Assembly (NCBI GenBank): GCA_949299195.1
Contig: CASFZN010000009.1
Coordinates: 1 to 64,000 of the forward strand
Length of the DNA stretch: 64,000 nucleotides
Source: an uncultured bacterium
GTDB taxonomy: Bacteria; Bacillota_I; Bacilli_A; RFN20; CAG-826
Direction of reading: 5' to 3'
Under the pieces are notes generated by a model. That model was not told where the DNA came from. It did not search any database and saw only the letters and a program-made list of their open reading frames with translations. How positions within the stretch are numbered: the first letter of the stretch is position 1; each line of letters starts with the position of its first letter. The translations under genes and the position numbers were made by a program. This document shows, in pieces, positions 63,896 to 64,000 of the stretch.

Positions 63896-63925
63896 AAAAT
63901 AGTCCCCTATTCTTTATTTGGCTTC

Positions 63926-63954
63926 ATTGTATCATTATTGATTTATAAGGACAA
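63926..63954 (-). promoter_or_regulatory. Promoter of the glycan operon
   Basis: On the minus strand TTGTCC (63954-63949), a 17-nt spacer and TACAAT (63931-63926) lie about 31 nt before the msmX start. The operon downstream shows no strong internal terminator to 46959. Confidence 0.72.
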
Positions 63955-63961
63955 CAAAAAA

Positions 63962-63984
63962 ATAATACTTTTATAATACATTTG
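63962..63984. promoter_or_regulatory. Candidate GntR operator at the head of the glycan operon
   Basis: ATAATACTTTTATAATACATTTG is the partner of the site at 46897-46919 (21 of 23 identical). It lies 7 bp upstream of the -35. On the minus strand it reads as two GTATTAT half-sites in direct repeat, 11 bp apart. Confidence 0.6.
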
Positions 63985-64000
63985 AAAGCCCTTACATTCC

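Overview
The window is a strongly AT-rich bacterial chromosome segment read with the standard code: full-length ORFs are intact with TGA as a stop, and one ATPase gene ends in TGA. Gene content points to the Bacilli, on the side leaning towards Mollicutes and Erysipelotrichia, such as uncultured RF39-like gut bacteria. Evidence is the ylbF-rsmD-coaD cluster, RNase J, Spx, zinc-type S14, a ribosomal cluster lacking rpmD (L30), and an MsmX-type sugar ATPase. The exact taxon is inference. No rRNA or tRNA gene was recognised.

Layout. 1-783: wrecked IS481-like transposase. 1-11.6 kb: housekeeping genes (YitT membrane protein, membrane thioredoxin-like protein, candidate standalone structured RNA, coaD, rsmD, ylbF, def, RNase J, maf, nadK, CYTH protein, spx, a HAD phosphatase). 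11.6-27.0 kb: the S10-spc-alpha ribosomal supercluster on the minus strand from rpsJ to rplQ. It is driven by a near-consensus promoter with a long structured leader. Several of its proteins carry lysine/glutamate-rich extensions. 27.2-29.6 kb: Zn-dependent phospholipase C-like protein and an Atg22/UMF1-type MFS transporter. 29.8-34.7 kb: queuosine salvage operon queT-tgt-queA-queH. Its QueH is fused to a degenerate GT-A glycosyltransferase-like domain, and the operon starts with a structured leader of about 206 nt. 34.9-35.5 kb: DJ-1/PfpI protein.

35.6-45.0 kb looks like a decayed accessory island. It holds a tyrosine recombinase, a frameshifted surface-protein fragment, a broken DUF4143 AAA ATPase, degenerate 33-bp repeats, pnuC, and two tail-to-tail two-gene modules. 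Each module pairs an ABC/AAA_15-type ATPase with a TOPRIM or RloB-like protein, the architecture of OLD/AbiL/RloAB-type anti-phage systems. Both modules have inverted-repeat operators at their promoters.

45.1-63.9 kb is a large minus-strand glycan locus. The MsmX-type ATPase comes first, followed by a cytosolic beta-propeller glycosidase-like protein, permease, binding lipoprotein, permease, a membrane lipoprotein, a YesL-like protein, and a 575-aa ManA-like protein. An N-acetylhexosamine kinase-like protein, an SGNH esterase, three more propeller paralogues, a GntR/UTRA regulator and manA complete it. A 23-bp motif (21/23 identical) lies upstream of both the msmX gene and the gntR gene and is the best candidate operator. 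The enzyme set suggests import and cytosolic breakdown of an acetylated, mannose- and N-acetylhexosamine-containing oligosaccharide. The substrate is inference.
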